Source: Pedinophyceae sp. YPF-701
Lineage: Eukaryota > Chlorophyta > Pedinophyceae
Reading direction: 5' to 3'
Length of the DNA stretch: 64,000 bases
Assembly: GCA_916048055.1 (NCBI GenBank)
Contig: CAJZHL010000028.1
Location: 186,001 to 250,000, forward strand
This document shows, in pieces, positions 33,640 through 45,446 of this stretch. The translations under genes and the position numbers were made by a program. The notes beneath the pieces are model-generated. The model was not told the origin of the DNA and did not search any database. It saw only the letters and a list, made by a program, of their open reading frames with translations. Positions within the stretch are counted from its first letter, which is position 1. Each line of letters begins with the position of its first letter.

Positions 33640-35738
33640 TCAGTCCGCCTTGCCACCCTTGGGCGCCAGCGACAGCGACGTGCGTCCGATCCCGATCGCC
33701 AGCAGGCCCACCACCAGCACAGCCGCCGACAGCACCAGCGGCTCCCGGAGCAGCGTCGCCGGCGGCAAGTCATACGTGATGTTGATGGGCACCGCAGTGA
33801 GGTCCGGGTGCAGGTCGCGCACGCGCAGGACGACGACGGGCCGCCCGACCGTGTCGAGGTACGTGTACTTGACGTCAGCCTCCTGGGAGACCCCCCCGAG
33901 CATCCCCGTGGCCAGCACCGTCGTCGCCTCCACCACCGCCGCGCCCTCCGGCAGCACGACGCGCGTCTCCATCTCCCCGACCTCCACCGCGCGGATCGGC
34001 GTCCCGAGCGGCACCGACACCCCGTACCGCTGCGGCCCCGTGCTCAGCTTGCTCACGACCTCCCCCAGGTCCAGCGCATACCCAAAGTTGAAGCGCGTGG
34101 CCCAGCCGCCCATGAGCGGGAACCGGTACCGCAGCTGGATGGCCGCGACGTAGCCGTCGCCCTGCGCGTACGGCGTCACGGACGACGACGACACGTTGCC
34201 GATCTCGTCGCGGAAGTAGAAGTTGTATGCGGTGCCCGGGACGACGGCCGTGACGCCGACGGAGGCGGCGCCGGCGCCCGGGCGGTCGGCGTTCGCGCCG
34301 AGGTCGAGCCGGGAGAACTCCCCGACGAGCGGGGGCCCGACGTTGACGAGGTCGACCCACTCGCTGGTCTGCACCTCGCCCCAGTGCGAGACGGAGATCT
34401 CGCGGACGATGCGGCCCGCGCGGACGAGGCCGGGGGACGGGAACTCGAAGTGCGCGTCGAACGGCTCGCGCGACCACGGCGCAATCTCGTCCTTGACCTC
34501 TGCAGAAGGGGGGGGGTGTTGTGGGGGTGTTTTCGCGCGTGGGAGGCGGCGGTGGGTGTCGCAGGGGGGGCGTCCGCGAGGGCAGGGGGCGTGCGGCGGC
34601 GGCGCGCGGGCGGACGCGTCCTGAATCGAGAATCCTCGACTGAAACATCACGCAAGCATTGTATGATGTGATGCGTCGCCAGGAGGCGGTGGGGGCCCGG
34701 GCGCACCGTAATGGAGTTCGCCCTCGATGCCCTTCTTGAAGTGCGCCTCCGAGCGCGACTCCGGCCCGCTCGGGAGCGACACGTGCGTCTTCAGCTTCAC
34801 CACGACGTACGGCGACGGAGGCACCGTGCTGTCCTCGGCGGTGAACTTCGGGACCTCGTGGACGCTGATCTGCTTCGGCAGCGCCTCCAGCGCGTCCGAA
34901 ACCGTCCAGATCACGCGCACGCTGGCCTTGCCTCCGGGCTTCACGGGGCGCGGCAGCTCGACGGTGCGACACACCAGGCCGGCCCGCGCCCGCTCGGCCG
35001 GCGGCTCCCACGGCTTCGTGGGGAGCCAGCCGGCCGTGTTCTCGTACCCGGTGAGCCCCTGCTTCACGAGGTCCTCCGCGTCGCGGTTCAGGACGCCGAT
35101 GACGGCGGTGACGCGCCCCCGGCCCTCTCGGCAGGCCACGAACGACGACTCAGCGCCGTCCCCGGCGTTCTCGAGACGATACCAGTCCCCTACGACGAGG
35201 AACGTCCCGGTTCCGGTGGCGTCGACCTGCGAGGGGCGCGTGCGGGGCGAGTGCTGAGTGCTGGCGTGCAGGGCGGGGCTGTGGCGGAGCTCCTCAGCGA
35301 GGTGCCCGGGCAGACGTCGGGCGTGGCCTTTCACGGAGATGAGTTGCATCCAGGAGGGATACACGGAGGCGTACTGGAGAGGGTTGGGGCGCCGGGGCCG
35401 GCGTCTGCTGGGCGAGGGTCTGTGGTTGGGTAGATCGTGACGCCGGAATCGACCGAGAAGGCGTATCTGATCCCGGCCGCGACTGTTCAGATCGACTGCC
35501 GGCCATCGGTGCGGAGAAGATCAGCAGAGAATGCGGCCACAGGCCGGGGCGCAGGTCTCGGTGGAGCGGGGCCCCGCAAGGGTGCTTGTTTCGGGCCTTG
35601 GATCGCGGCTGCAGGACGGTGCGGGCTCACCTTGTGTTCGAGCTCCGTGACCTTGAGCTCCGCATGGCACCCCGCGACGCACGCGAGCAGCAGCGCCGCC
35701 AGCAAGGCGAACGCCCTCCAGCTTGCTTGCCGCGCCAT
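33640..35738 (-). CDS. OST1: Ribophorin I / OST1, oligosaccharyltransferase subunit
   Basis: Minus-strand exons 35738-35631, 35226-34707 and 34499-33640 close to 495 aa. A signal peptide (SWRAFALLAALLLACVAGCHA) leads into a lumenal domain with YRLENAGDGAESSF, then IVREISVSHWGEVQTSEWVD, NFYFRDEIGNVSSSS and RFPLMGGWATRFNFGYAL, all diagnostic of ribophorin I. One membrane helix near the C-terminus (EPLVLSAAVLVVGLLAIGIG) is followed by a short cytosolic tail (SLSLAPKGGKAD), much shorter than the animal protein's. It is a structural subunit of the ER complex that transfers N-glycans to nascent proteins. Two introns (404 and 207 nt) have GTGAGC and GTGCGC donors. Confidence 0.95.
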
Positions 35739-36240
35739 CTGCGTCCCCGCACCGCTCCAATCAGCCGCGCCCGCAGCACCGAGCCGTCCTCCCAAACAGA
35801 CTGCAACCGCTGGGAGAGCCGCGGCGGCACGTCTGCCCAACCCGAGCCGCACCTGGCGTTCCCGAACTGCTCTACAGACACAGCAACGCAGCCGGGGGAG
35901 GGCGAGCGTACGCGGGCGCACTCCTCACGCAGCGCTCGCTCCGTTGTGCCGGCCACGCGCCGCACCCTTGCCCAAGAACGCCCGAGTCAGGACCGTGCGG
36001 TGCAAGTTTCGTAATTCATTTCATTGTTCTACCGCCCCTCCTGGCGCCACTTCGGCCCGAGACAGCGCGCCGGGCGCGCAGGAAACGCCGTCCACCCTGT
36101 GCGCCACGCGGAGCTGCGCGACGCGCTCTTAGATAGCCTGCACGCACCGGGAACGCACGCCTCGCCGCAGAGCCTGAGCGCCCCCTCCGTCCCCGGGATC
36201 GCTCTACAGCCGCTTTCTGCGCTCGGGGGGGGTCCTTCGG
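35739..36240. promoter_or_regulatory. Divergent promoter interval
   Basis: 502 bp between the start codons of OST1 (minus) and CFAP263 (plus). No defined element recognised. Confidence 0.45.
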
Positions 36241-38273
36241 ATGGCCTCCGGGGCCGACGTCGCCCAGGCTGCGGCCACGGCGGTCCGGCAGCGGCGCGAC
36301 GATGAGGGCAACAGGCGCGCCACGGCCGAGTCCGTGCAGAACAAGGAGGAGGCCTTCCGCGCGCTGGAGAAGGTCCTCAGGCAGCTGAGCCTCGAGAACG
36401 ACCTCCTGGAGTCGTTCCTCAAGCGCGTCAGCCCGTCCTCGCTCGACGCGGTGCGCCCGACCTCCCGTGCACCCAGTGCATGTCGTGCCCGCCCCCGCGG
36501 CGCGAAGCCGCGCATCCACGTCGCCCGCCCCGCTCAATCATCTCCGATGGGAACACTGCCAGGACGCCGAGTTTCAGGGCCAGCAGCGTCGTATCCGCGC
36601 CGCAGCGGCCCCCGCACTGCACGCAGCGTCCGTGCAGCCCCGTTGCGCGCCCTCTGGCGCCGCACGGCCGCTCGCCACGCCCACAAACAACGCCACGTCG
36701 CATACGCGATCACTCTCCGCCCCGAATGCATCAGCAGCGGCCCGGGCCACGTCGCGCCACGTGCTGCGCAACGCGACCAAGATGCACCGCCCGCAGTGAA
36801 GCTCCTCGGCGCTGCTGACGCCGTCCCGCCCCGCGCGCTCCCCGCTGCAGATCATGCAAGAGATGGAGCGGCACTCGTCGGAGCGCCGGAACCGCTCGTC
36901 GACCATGTCGTTTGCTGCCATCGCCAAACGCGGCGCCAAGGGCAACCGCACGGGCGAGTACGAGCCGCTCAAGGACGAGGAGCTCGCGGAGATCGCGTCC
37001 CAGCAGATCGAGAGCCTCGGCAAGGACATTGAGGGCGTCAAGGAGAACTTCGCGGAGGTTCGAGAGGACGTGCAAGCGCAGCTGGACGAGGTGCGTTTCT
37101 GTGCCCCCCCGGCGCTCCCCGGCCCTCGTTCCGCGGCCCCGCGGGGTACATGAGCAGAGGGAGCGTTTGCGGGAGTGTGCGCAGGTGGATATGCGCATGG
37201 AGGAGCTGCGGAGAGAAACATACGAGTTCAAGCGGGACGTCATCGTGGGCGGGGAGGACCCCCGGACGGGCCGCACGGCCGCGGAGAAGGTCGTCAAGTA
37301 CCTCGAGGAGGGCCTGCGGGACAAGGACACGCAGATGGAGAAGCTCCAGGTCTGGCGCGCCCCCCGGTCGCTCGTGTTGCGCGTCGCGGCGTGTCCGCTG
37401 CGGTCGCGTGCGCGGGGGACGGAAGTGCGCGCTGTCGCACCTCCTGGGCGCGCGGCGTGCGGCCGCAATGCAGGGCGCGCCTTCTGCCTTCGTATCTGAC
37501 AGCGCGCTGGTTCCGACCCCGCTCGCTGCAGCTGCGCAACATGATGATGAAGGCGTCGATCCGGAAGCTGGAGCAGCAGCTGCAGCACAAGCAGGAGCTC
37601 GGGGAGCTCCTGAACGCCATCGACTTCGATCAATTGAAGATTGAGAACCAGCAATTCCTGGAACGCATCGAGGAGCGCAACAACGAGCTCCTGCGCCTCA
37701 AGCTCACGACGGGGAAGACGGTGCAGGTCATGAACGGCCTCAAGGCCAAGCTCTCGCGTCTGACGGACAAGGTGCGGTTCCTGAAGGACGACATCAAGGA
37801 CCGAGAGCTGCAGGTGGGGAAGATCGACAGCGACATCAAGCGCGCGCAGGAGGCCGTGCAGGCCACGGAACGGCAGCATAGGGCGCTCCTGGCGGAGCGC
37901 GAGGACCCCGAGGCCCCGCAGGTGCGCGCGCGGGCCGCCTGGAGTGCCGTTCACAACGACCGAGCCCGCGGCGTCGCGCTGCGGCGCGCGGCGGAGCTGA
38001 GCCGGGGAGCGCTTGACTGCAATATTGTGCCCGCGTTGCGCCGCGCAGGTCATGGATTACATCCGCGTGAAGGCCCAAGTGACGGAGATGGAGAAGGCTG
38101 TGTCCGACTGGCAGCGCAAGTGCGAGATCGCGGAGCTCGAGGCCGGGCACACGCGGCGCACGCAGGCCGCCACGATCCGGAGGCTGAAGACCGAGATGCC
38201 GCCCGAGGCCCTCGCTGCGCTGGCCGCCTCTGGGACCGTGCCACGCATGACGGGCACGAGCAGCTTGGGGTGA
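36241..38273 (+). CDS. CFAP263: CCDC113/CFAP263 coiled-coil ciliary protein
   Basis: Exons 36241-36450, 36851-37090, 37185-37349, 37532-37921 and 38049-38273, all phase 0, give 409 aa (human CCDC113 is 377). The protein is almost entirely coiled coil. Diagnostic blocks are VKYLEEGLRDKDTQMEKL, LLNAIDFDQLKIENQQFL, ERIEERNNELLRLKLTTGKT and APQVMDYIRVKAQVTEMEKA, each with a direct counterpart in CCDC113. The family works with CCDC96/CFAP184 on axonemes and at centriolar satellites. Its presence implies the alga builds flagella at some stage. Introns are 400, 94, 182 and 127 nt. Confidence 0.93.
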
Positions 38274-38566
38274 CCGCAGCGCGGCTGGAAGCCGCGCAGC
38301 TAGGCCGTGTGACGCTTCCACGACGCGATTCGCGACTCGCTGCGGGCGGTTTCTTCGTCACAGGGGTGCAGGTGCTGTTCGCGCGCCGCGCCAGCTGCGC
38401 TGGCAAACCGGCGCGGCGGGGGCTCGCGGGCGCAGCTGGGCGCAGACGGGTCGTGCGGTGGTCCGTTGACGCGATTCGTGGCTAGCTGCGCGCGTCTTCG
38501 CCGTCACAGGGCGTGTGCCAGCTGCACTGGCCGGCAGCGCGGCAGGCGCTCGCGGGCGCCCGGGCG

Positions 38567-39485
38567 TCAGCGGCCCCGGCCGCCCGCCTTCTCCTTGAGA
38601 CGTTGCGAGATCGCAGTGCCCCGGCCGCCCAGCCCCATCGGTCCGAGCTTGTCCTTCATCTTAGGGTCGATGCGCTTGAACATGGGGGCGTTTTTCAGCA
38701 TGTCGGGCACGACGATGAGCCGCACCTTGGACCCTGCACGGCGCTCGGACGCAGGCTGCGGGCTGGGGCGGTGCGGCGCGGCGGCGAGCTGCGCTGGCGC
38801 GTGAAACTGCGGTGTGGTGGGTGCGAGGGGGCTGCGGTGCGCGCGGGGGTGGCGCGGACCTCGAATGTAGACGTGCTCGAGGTGGCCGACACGTCCGTCG
38901 CGTCCGGAGACGGTGCAGTTCTTGATCTGGCAATTCCAGTTGTCTTCGCAGCTAAACAGGTCACCCCGGAACACCTCCCCCGTCTTCATTTCCACCTGCA
39001 CGCACGCGAAGGACCGAGGAAGCTTCGTTGGAGGGACGGAGCGCGCGTGGGCGGCCGTCGTCGCGCGCAACGCGGGGCAGAGAGCAACAGTCCGGGCCAC
39101 GCCGGCGGCGCTGGCGCGACGGTGCGCCGCCAGCGCCGCGCGCGCATCCGCCCCGGGGATTGTTCGGGGTGTGTGCACTCCAAGCGGGCCGAGATCCACG
39201 GAGCAGGCCACCCAGCTGCGCCAGGGGCGGCTTCCCACCACCAGCGCGGGCCACGCGCGCGAAAGCGCCGTCCCCGGCGCACGATACCCGTGGGCCGTCG
39301 CGCGCCACGGCCTGGGCAGTGTCCCACACGCGATGCAGGCAAGGAGCCTTGCGGGCGCCGCAGGCACGCAGCGCACGCCCGTACAGCTGCATCGCGTCAG
39401 GTCCGTGCGTGCTCACCGTCACCACATGCCCCGTCGCCTCATGCAGGAGCTTCGCCGGGATTCCGACGCCCTTCAGCGACGTCAT
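38567..39485 (-). CDS. SMD3: Small nuclear ribonucleoprotein SmD3
   Basis: Minus-strand exons 39485-39417, 38995-38860 and 38733-38567 close to 123 aa. Sm fold motif 1 (GVGIPAKLLHEATGHVVTVE, TGEVFRGDLFSCEDNWNCQ) and motif 2 (HLEHVYIRGSKVRLIVVPD) are intact, and PDMLKNAPMF is the SmD3 signature. It is one of seven proteins of the Sm ring on U1, U2, U4 and U5 snRNAs. The C-terminus has only a few Arg-Gly pairs (GGRG, GGRGR), fewer than in animal SmD3. Intron 1 is 421 nt (GTGAGC donor); intron 2 is 126 nt (GTCCGC donor). Confidence 0.95.
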
Positions 39486-40569
39486 GGCGCGCTGCGGGGC
39501 CGCCGACCCGAAGCAGGAGGCTCAGGAGTCCCACCGAAGTCAGGGCACAGGGCGGAGACGCAACTCGCGGGTGACGCGTTGAACGGCGCGAGCGTTGGGC
39601 GGCACCCAGGTACCGGGACGCGTCTGTAGCGCCGCGTGCCGCGCCCGCCGCCCGAAAGCCGCGGCGCTGGGGAGCGGGCGCGCAGGCGGACATCGCGACC
39701 CGGCGAGACCGACGCACGGGACGACGTCGCGTCGTCGTCTCGAGGGCGGGCGTGCGGGCGGATGCGGCAGTCGCGTTCTGGAGTTCCGGGCGGCGAGAGG
39801 ATACGTTGCCTGAGGCCCTCGTTCGCGCTCGGTTCGGTACCTGGGCCCTACCACGGTAACCTGGAGGTCCCGCAGGGAGCTCGGGTGGACCTGGGTCGTC
39901 CCGCAGCGTCAGGTGCGACTTTTCTCCGGCGGATCGCGCGCCGAACGGCCAGCCTAGCCGCCCAGCCGCGCGGCAGCGACGGCACACTTTGCATGCTGGA
40001 GTGTCGACGGGCCCGTGGGGCCTGACGCCGCGCGAAACCCGCGATATCCGCGCCCCACGAGGATGCTCGCGAGGCGAACCTGCCGCAGCAGCTCCTTCGC
40101 TCGGCGTTCAGTCCCCCACGGGCCGCGTCAGGCGGTCTGATAGCCTGGGGGGCAGGTGGAGCATCCCGGCCGCTCGCGCCCGCTGCGCCGATGATGCGCT
40201 GCGCGAACGATTCACGGTCGATGTCAGCCATCGCCGCTCGCGCACCCGGGTCGCCGCGCCCGCTCGGGGGCCCCTGCACGCCGTGAAAGGCCCCAGCGGT
40301 CATCGTCGCGGTGTTCCGATGCCCTCGCGCGCAATCCGTCGCATCTGCGGCCGCCACGGCTTCCACCACTGCGCGTGCGGGAGGATCCTCCCGGCGCTGA
40401 AACGGCCGTTCCGCGGTGCGCTTCGCAGAGAGCTCCTGGTGTTGGAGTCAGAGAGGTGGAGCCGTCCGCACGCCCCACGCACGGTGGGCACGCCCTGGGG
40501 TGCGTGAGGGCCGAGAGGATCATAGATACGGAGCAACCGCCTGGCCCAGAGCGCTCGTAGGTCGCCAGC
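39486..40569. other. Divergent intergenic region
   Basis: 1084 bp between SmD3 (minus) and PKG (plus). A minus-strand frame beginning at 40231 (MADIDRESFAQRIIG) is open for some distance but matches nothing I know and has no supporting exon structure. Promoters of both neighbours lie here. Confidence 0.5.
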
Positions 40570-43500
40570 ATGGCGTCGCAGGGACAGGGAGACAACCTGT
40601 CCTCCAAGCTCCGCGGATTTCTGTCCAGGAAGTGAGTGTTCCCGCGCCAACCGCGTGCCGCCCCCGCCGCACTGCCCCCGCGGACCACGCAGAGCGCCCC
40701 CGCGCCGCCCGTCCCGCCAGACGCACGCCCCCACGGCGCCCTGCCCCACCGCCCACCGCCACGCGCCCGCCCTGCCGCTGCCCGGCGCGACATTGCCGCC
40801 TTCGCGGCGCGAACCGACGATCCATCCACGCGAGGCCGCGCCCGCCGCGGCGCGCCGCCTGCACGGCTCGTTTCCGGCCGCCTCGCGCCGGTCATTGCGT
40901 GCCGCTGCCCCGACCGTGCCCGGCGCGTGCGCGCGCGTATTTGCGCAGGAAGGGCGACAAGGCGGGCAAGGGCGGCGATGAGGCCGGCGCGAAGCCCCTG
41001 AGCGGGCCGAACTCGGGCCACGCGGCGCCCGCGGGCGACGCCAGGGCTCCCGCGGCCGCGGCAGCGGCGGCCCCGGCCCCGGGAAAGGCCGACTGCAGCG
41101 TGACGGGCAACCTCCCGAAGCACGGCCGCTTCATCGCGACGCACGACGCCATGACCACGAAGACGCTCCAGGAGGCGCTCGACAAGGTGCACGAGACCGA
41201 CCGCAAGAAGGGGAGCACGTCGGCGACCGCCGAAGACGGGAATGCGGGCGGGCAGAAGCGGCGGCGGCTGATGCAGAAGCGCGTGGCGATCGTGGCGGAG
41301 ATCCTCGCGAGCGAGACGGTCAGCGAGTTCAAGACGGTCGCCAAGTCGCCCGAGTCGCAGGAGCTGATTGAGAAGACCGTCACCAACAACCTGCTGTTCG
41401 AGATGGTGTCACTGCCGGCGCGGAAGGCGATCATCGACAGCATGGACTACATCGAGCTCGCGGCGGGGCAGGTCATCATGAAGCAGGGGGACTCGAAGGC
41501 CGACAAGTTTTACGTGCTGGAGAAGGGGCACGCCGAGATTCGGAAGAAGGCCGAGGACGGGTCCGAGTCCGGGCGGATCGAGATCGGGCCGGGGTCGTGC
41601 TTCGGGGAGATCGCGCTGCTGTACAACACGCCGCGGACGGCGACGGTGACGTGCAAGACGGCGTGCCGGCTGTGGGTGATGGAGCGCGCGGTGTACAAGG
41701 GCATCGTCACGGCGTACTCGCGGCGCATCACGGACGAGATGTTCTACCTCATGGAGAGCATTCCGGCGCTGAGCGTGCTCAACGAGGAGCAGCGCCGGAA
41801 GCTGGCGGACGCCATGGACCCCATGGAGTTTGAGGACGGCGAGACCATCTTCCGGAAGGGCGACGAGGCGGACCGGTTCTTCCTCGTCAAGGAGGGGCAC
41901 ATCCGCATCGTGGACGAGGGCCGCACGATCTCGATGGTGTCGCCCGGGCAGGGCTTCGGGGAGCGCGCGCTGCAGTTTGACATCAAGCGGACGGCCGACG
42001 CGGTCTGCGAGGGCTACGTCGTGTGCTACACGATCACGAAGCAGGCCTTCCAGCGCCTCATCGGGCCGCTGCACTCCATGTGGCGCTTCGACGCGCTCCG
42101 GCGCGTCAACATCCTCGCCGCCGTCACCGACCAGCAGGTGCTGCGGCTCGCGGAGCTCATGGAGGAGCGCATGTACAAGTCCGGCGACGTGGTCTTCGAG
42201 AAGGGCGACGAGGCGGACGCGTTCTACGTCGTCCAGGACGGCGAGTTCCGCATCTACGACGAGGACACGGAGTACGCGCGCGTGTTCCAGGGGTCGTGTT
42301 TCGGGGAGCTCGCGCTGCTGTCGGACGACCTGCGCACGGCGTCGGTGCAGGCGGTGACGAACGGCGTGCTGCTGTGCCTGAAGAAGCAGGACTTCAGCGA
42401 CACGCTCGGGCAGCTGGAGGAGATTTGGCTCATGTGGCGCATGGAGGCGCTGCTGCGCGTGCCGGTGCTGCGCGTGCTGAGCCACGAGCAGCTGCTGCGC
42501 GTCGCGCAGAACCTGGAGCAGGAGCTGTTCAACGAGGGCGAGGTCATCGTGCGCGCGGGGGACTATGGCGACAAGTTCTACATCGTCGAGTCAGGGATGG
42601 TGCAGGTGCTCGCCGAGGACGGCCGCGAGATCCGGAAGCTCGGCGGCGGGTCGTACTTCGGGGAGGTCGCGCTGTTCTACGGCACGCGCCGCGCGGCGAC
42701 CGTCAAGGCCATGTGCTACATGTCGGTGCTCAGTCTGACCGCGGACAAGGTCGACGACATCCTCGAGCCCGTCCGGCGGCTGATGGAGTCGAACGCGAAG
42801 ACGTACTACTTCCCCAAGGGCTTCGGGTTCCGTCCGCTCAAGCTGGGCGACCTCGACATGGTGAAGATCCTCGGCGTTGGCGCGTTCGGGGTCGTGCACC
42901 TGGTGCGGCACAGCGGGAACTACTACGCGCTCAAGGCGATGAGCAAGGGCCGGCTGCGGCAGGTCGGGCTCACGAAGCACGTCCGGCGCGAGAAGGAGGT
43001 TATGCTGGAGTGCACGTCGCCGTTCGTGGTCAACCTCATCGCCACCTTCTCGGACCGCATGTACATCTACATGCTGATGGAGACGGTCATGGGCGGCGAG
43101 CTCTTCACGCTCCTGCAGTCCCGCACGTACCCGCTGTCGGAGCAGGCGGCCAAGTTCTACGCTGGGTGCGTCATCCTCGGGCTGCAGCACTTCGCCGAGC
43201 GGCACATCTGCTTCCGCGACCTCAAGCCCGAGAACCTGCTTATCGCGCCGAACGGGTACATCAAGATCGCGGACTTCGGCTTCGCGAAGAAGGTCTGGCG
43301 CGGGAAGACGTTCACGATGTGCGGCACGCCGGACTACATGGCGCCGGAGATGATCAGCCACACGGGGCACACGCGCGCGGTGGACCTCTGGTCGCTCGGC
43401 GTGCTCATCTACGAGATGGTCGTGGGCATCACGCCGTTCTACAACCCCCAGAATCAGATCGACACCTTCCGCCGCATCGTCCAGTGCAACCTCCAGATCC

Positions 43501-43796
43501 CGCCGCACGTGGGGTCCAAGTGCAAGGACGTCATCCTCAAGCTCATGAACCTCAACCCCATGAAGCGCCTCGGCATGGGCACGGCGGGCATCGACGAGAT
43601 CAAGCAACACCCCTGGTTCGCGGGGTTCAATTGGGAGGCCCTGTCGAACCAGACGCTCGCCGCGCCCTTCCTGCCGAAGATCCACGACCTCGAGGACACG
43701 CGCAACTTCGACAGCATCCACCCGAAGGACCCGCGGATCCAGGTCACGGACGTGGAGCGCAACTACCAGTCCGAGGGGGAGTTTGCCGATTTCTAA
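40570..43796 (+). CDS. PKG: Cyclic-nucleotide-dependent protein kinase (PKG) with four cNMP-binding domains
   Basis: Exons 40570-40631 and 40949-43796 close to 969 aa. A low-complexity N-terminus is followed by four cyclic-nucleotide-binding domains, with phosphate-binding cassettes starting near residues 239 (FGEIALLYNTPRTATV), 357 (FGERALQFDIKRTADAV), 472 (FGELALLSDDLRTASV) and 591 (FGEVALFYGTRRAATV). An AGC kinase domain spans ~650-913 (GVGAFGVVH, YALKAMSK, RDLKPENLL, ADFGFAKK, GTPDYMAPE) with a C-terminal AGC tail. The second cassette is the most divergent. Four such domains ahead of one kinase is the arrangement of apicomplexan and ciliate PKG rather than of animal PKG (two). Thr in RTATV favours cGMP. 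It could respond to a cyclase such as that at the window start, which is inference only. Confidence 0.95.
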
Positions 43797-44303
43797 GGGG
43801 GGGGTATTGTTGCGACGTCCGAGGGCCGGCTGGCTCCGCGCCTGCCATCCGGCGCGTGCTCGCGCATGTGTATCTGCACCCACGGAGCCGCCGCGTCGCG
43901 TGTATTTTACGCGTGCTGCTCTCAAAGGCAGGAGCGTGCTGCAACTGGCGCCGGCCGTGCACCATCGCTGTGATTCTTCTCGAGCGACGCGACTGCGCCG
44001 TCTCAGCTGCTCGGCCCCTCGCGCAACGCAACAGCGACGGTGGGTCGCTGCGCTTCTGGAATGACTCGCAGCGCCTGGACACAATCATCGCACCAGTCGT
44101 TCGCTCCGCTGCCGTACGCGCGGGTTCTCCGCAACTGCTGTCGCTCTCAGTCGCCACAACTCCCATGGCTCATGAGTCAAACAACAACTTGGCAGGAGTA
44201 GACAAAAACAACCTCCATTATTATCATTTTTCATTATTTTTTCATTATTTTCTGTTTTTCCCTACTTGATGATGGGACTTGACACTGTCGCACTGATGCC
44301 GCG
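43797..44303. other. Convergent intergenic spacer with AT-rich island
   Basis: Holds the 3' ends of PKG and eIF2B-alpha. Positions ~44181-44270 are strikingly AT-rich (repeated TTTCATTATTTT) against a GC-rich background. No gene seen. Confidence 0.7.
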
Positions 44304-45446
44304 TCACAGGAACAACTGGATGAGCTCGTCGCTCACGGCCGCGGGCGTCAGCACGCCGAGGTCCGTCACCAGCAGCGAGATCAGTGCGGGGGGTGTGTAG
44401 TCCCGGGACGGGCTGTCAAACCGCACGCCCGGCGGCAGCGTCCCCGTGATCTCCGGCGCGGGCCGGTTCTCGACCGGCACGTCCTTCTGGTTCAGCGGGC
44501 ACAGCCGCGTGAACTTGTAGCTCTCCGCGGCGACGTAAAACGGCGTGTTGTGCGCCTTCGCCAACAGCGCGATCTGGTACGTTCCCAGCTTGTTGATCAC
44601 GCCGCCGTTCTCGACGACGCCCTCCGCGCCCAGCAGCGCCAGGTCCACGCTCTCCAGGCAGCACGCCACCGCGGAGTCGAGCACCATGGTGCAGGGAATG
44701 CCCCGGTCGCTCAGCGCACGTGCCATCTGGCTGCCCGAGCCGTCGGGGCGCCCCTCGGTGACCACGACGGAGAACCGTCGGCCGGCCCCGATGCAGCGCG
44801 TCAGCAGCGCGAGGACCACGCGGGAGTAGCCGTGCACCAGCACGCGCGCGCCGTCGTGGACGAACTCCTCGCCGAACGAAGCGATGGCCTTGCGCGCCTC
44901 GAGACTCGTGTTCGCAAAGTTCCGCCCGCTGCGAGCGGTCACCGGGCGCGGCGGGGGCTCAGGCGGGCGCGGGGGGCGTTGCGAGGTACAAGGGGGGTGT
45001 GAATCGTCAGGGGGGGGGGCGTACCGCTCGATGAGGCGCGACTTGACCATGTCGATGTCCTTGACGTGCGCGAGGGCGGAGGTGCGCGAGACGTATTGCA
45101 GGAACAGCTCGCAGGCGGCTTTCAGGGAGATGGCGGTAGGGTTGCAGGCCTTGAGGTGGCCGGCGGCGACGTCGAGCTCGCACTGGAGCTCCATGATGGT
45201 CGTGGCCTTGGACTGCTCGATGACGGAGGTCAGGGCGTTGATGACGGCGACGGCCACAGCGGTCTCCGAGCTCTGCGAGAACGTGCGGGGCGGGTCGGTC
45301 CGGGAGTGAGGTGCGGTGCGTGGTCTTGCTGCGGCTGGTCGCGGAGAGGGAGGTGAGCGTCGACTGACCTGCGTGAGACTGTCCTGGAACTCCTTGACCA
45401 CGGGCGAGGCCCTGTCGAAGACGTACGTGGTGCTTCCCAGGACCAT
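44304..45446 (-). CDS. EIF2B1: Translation initiation factor eIF2B subunit alpha
   Basis: Minus-strand exons 45446-45369, 45272-45025 and 44928-44304 close to 316 aa, close to the usual ~305. The open frame extends upstream to a GTG at 45527, but the first ATG is at 45446. Diagnostic blocks are ARVLVHGYSRVVLALL, FSVVVTEGRPDGSG, LLGAEGVVENGGVINKLGT, AAESYKFTRLCPLNQKDVP and the terminal LVTDLGVLTPAAVSDELI. The alpha subunit is part of the regulatory half of the guanine nucleotide exchange factor for eIF2 and senses eIF2 phosphorylation. Both introns are exactly 96 nt and stop-free in frame, so a reader ignoring splicing would see one continuous protein. Confidence 0.95.
   Translation of the reverse strand: MVLGSTTYVFDRASPVVKEFQDSLTQVSRRSPPSPRPAAARPRTAPHSRTDPPRTFSQSSETAVAVAVINALTSVIEQSKATTIMELQCELDVAAGHLKACNPTAISLKAACELFLQYVSRTSALAHVKDIDMVKSRLIERYAPPPDDSHPPCTSQRPPRPPEPPPRPVTARSGRNFANTSLEARKAIASFGEEFVHDGARVLVHGYSRVVLALLTRCIGAGRRFSVVVTEGRPDGSGSQMARALSDRGIPCTMVLDSAVACCLESVDLALLGAEGVVENGGVINKLGTYQIALLAKAHNTPFYVAAESYKFTRLCPLNQKDVPVENRPAPEITGTLPPGVRFDSPSRDYTPPALISLLVTDLGVLTPAAVSDELIQLFL

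Noticed and set aside
39439-40369. Possible minus-strand gene starting MADIDRESFAQRIIG at 40231
   Set aside because: Only the first ~25 residues look protein-like; no downstream exon could be joined convincingly and no family is recognised.
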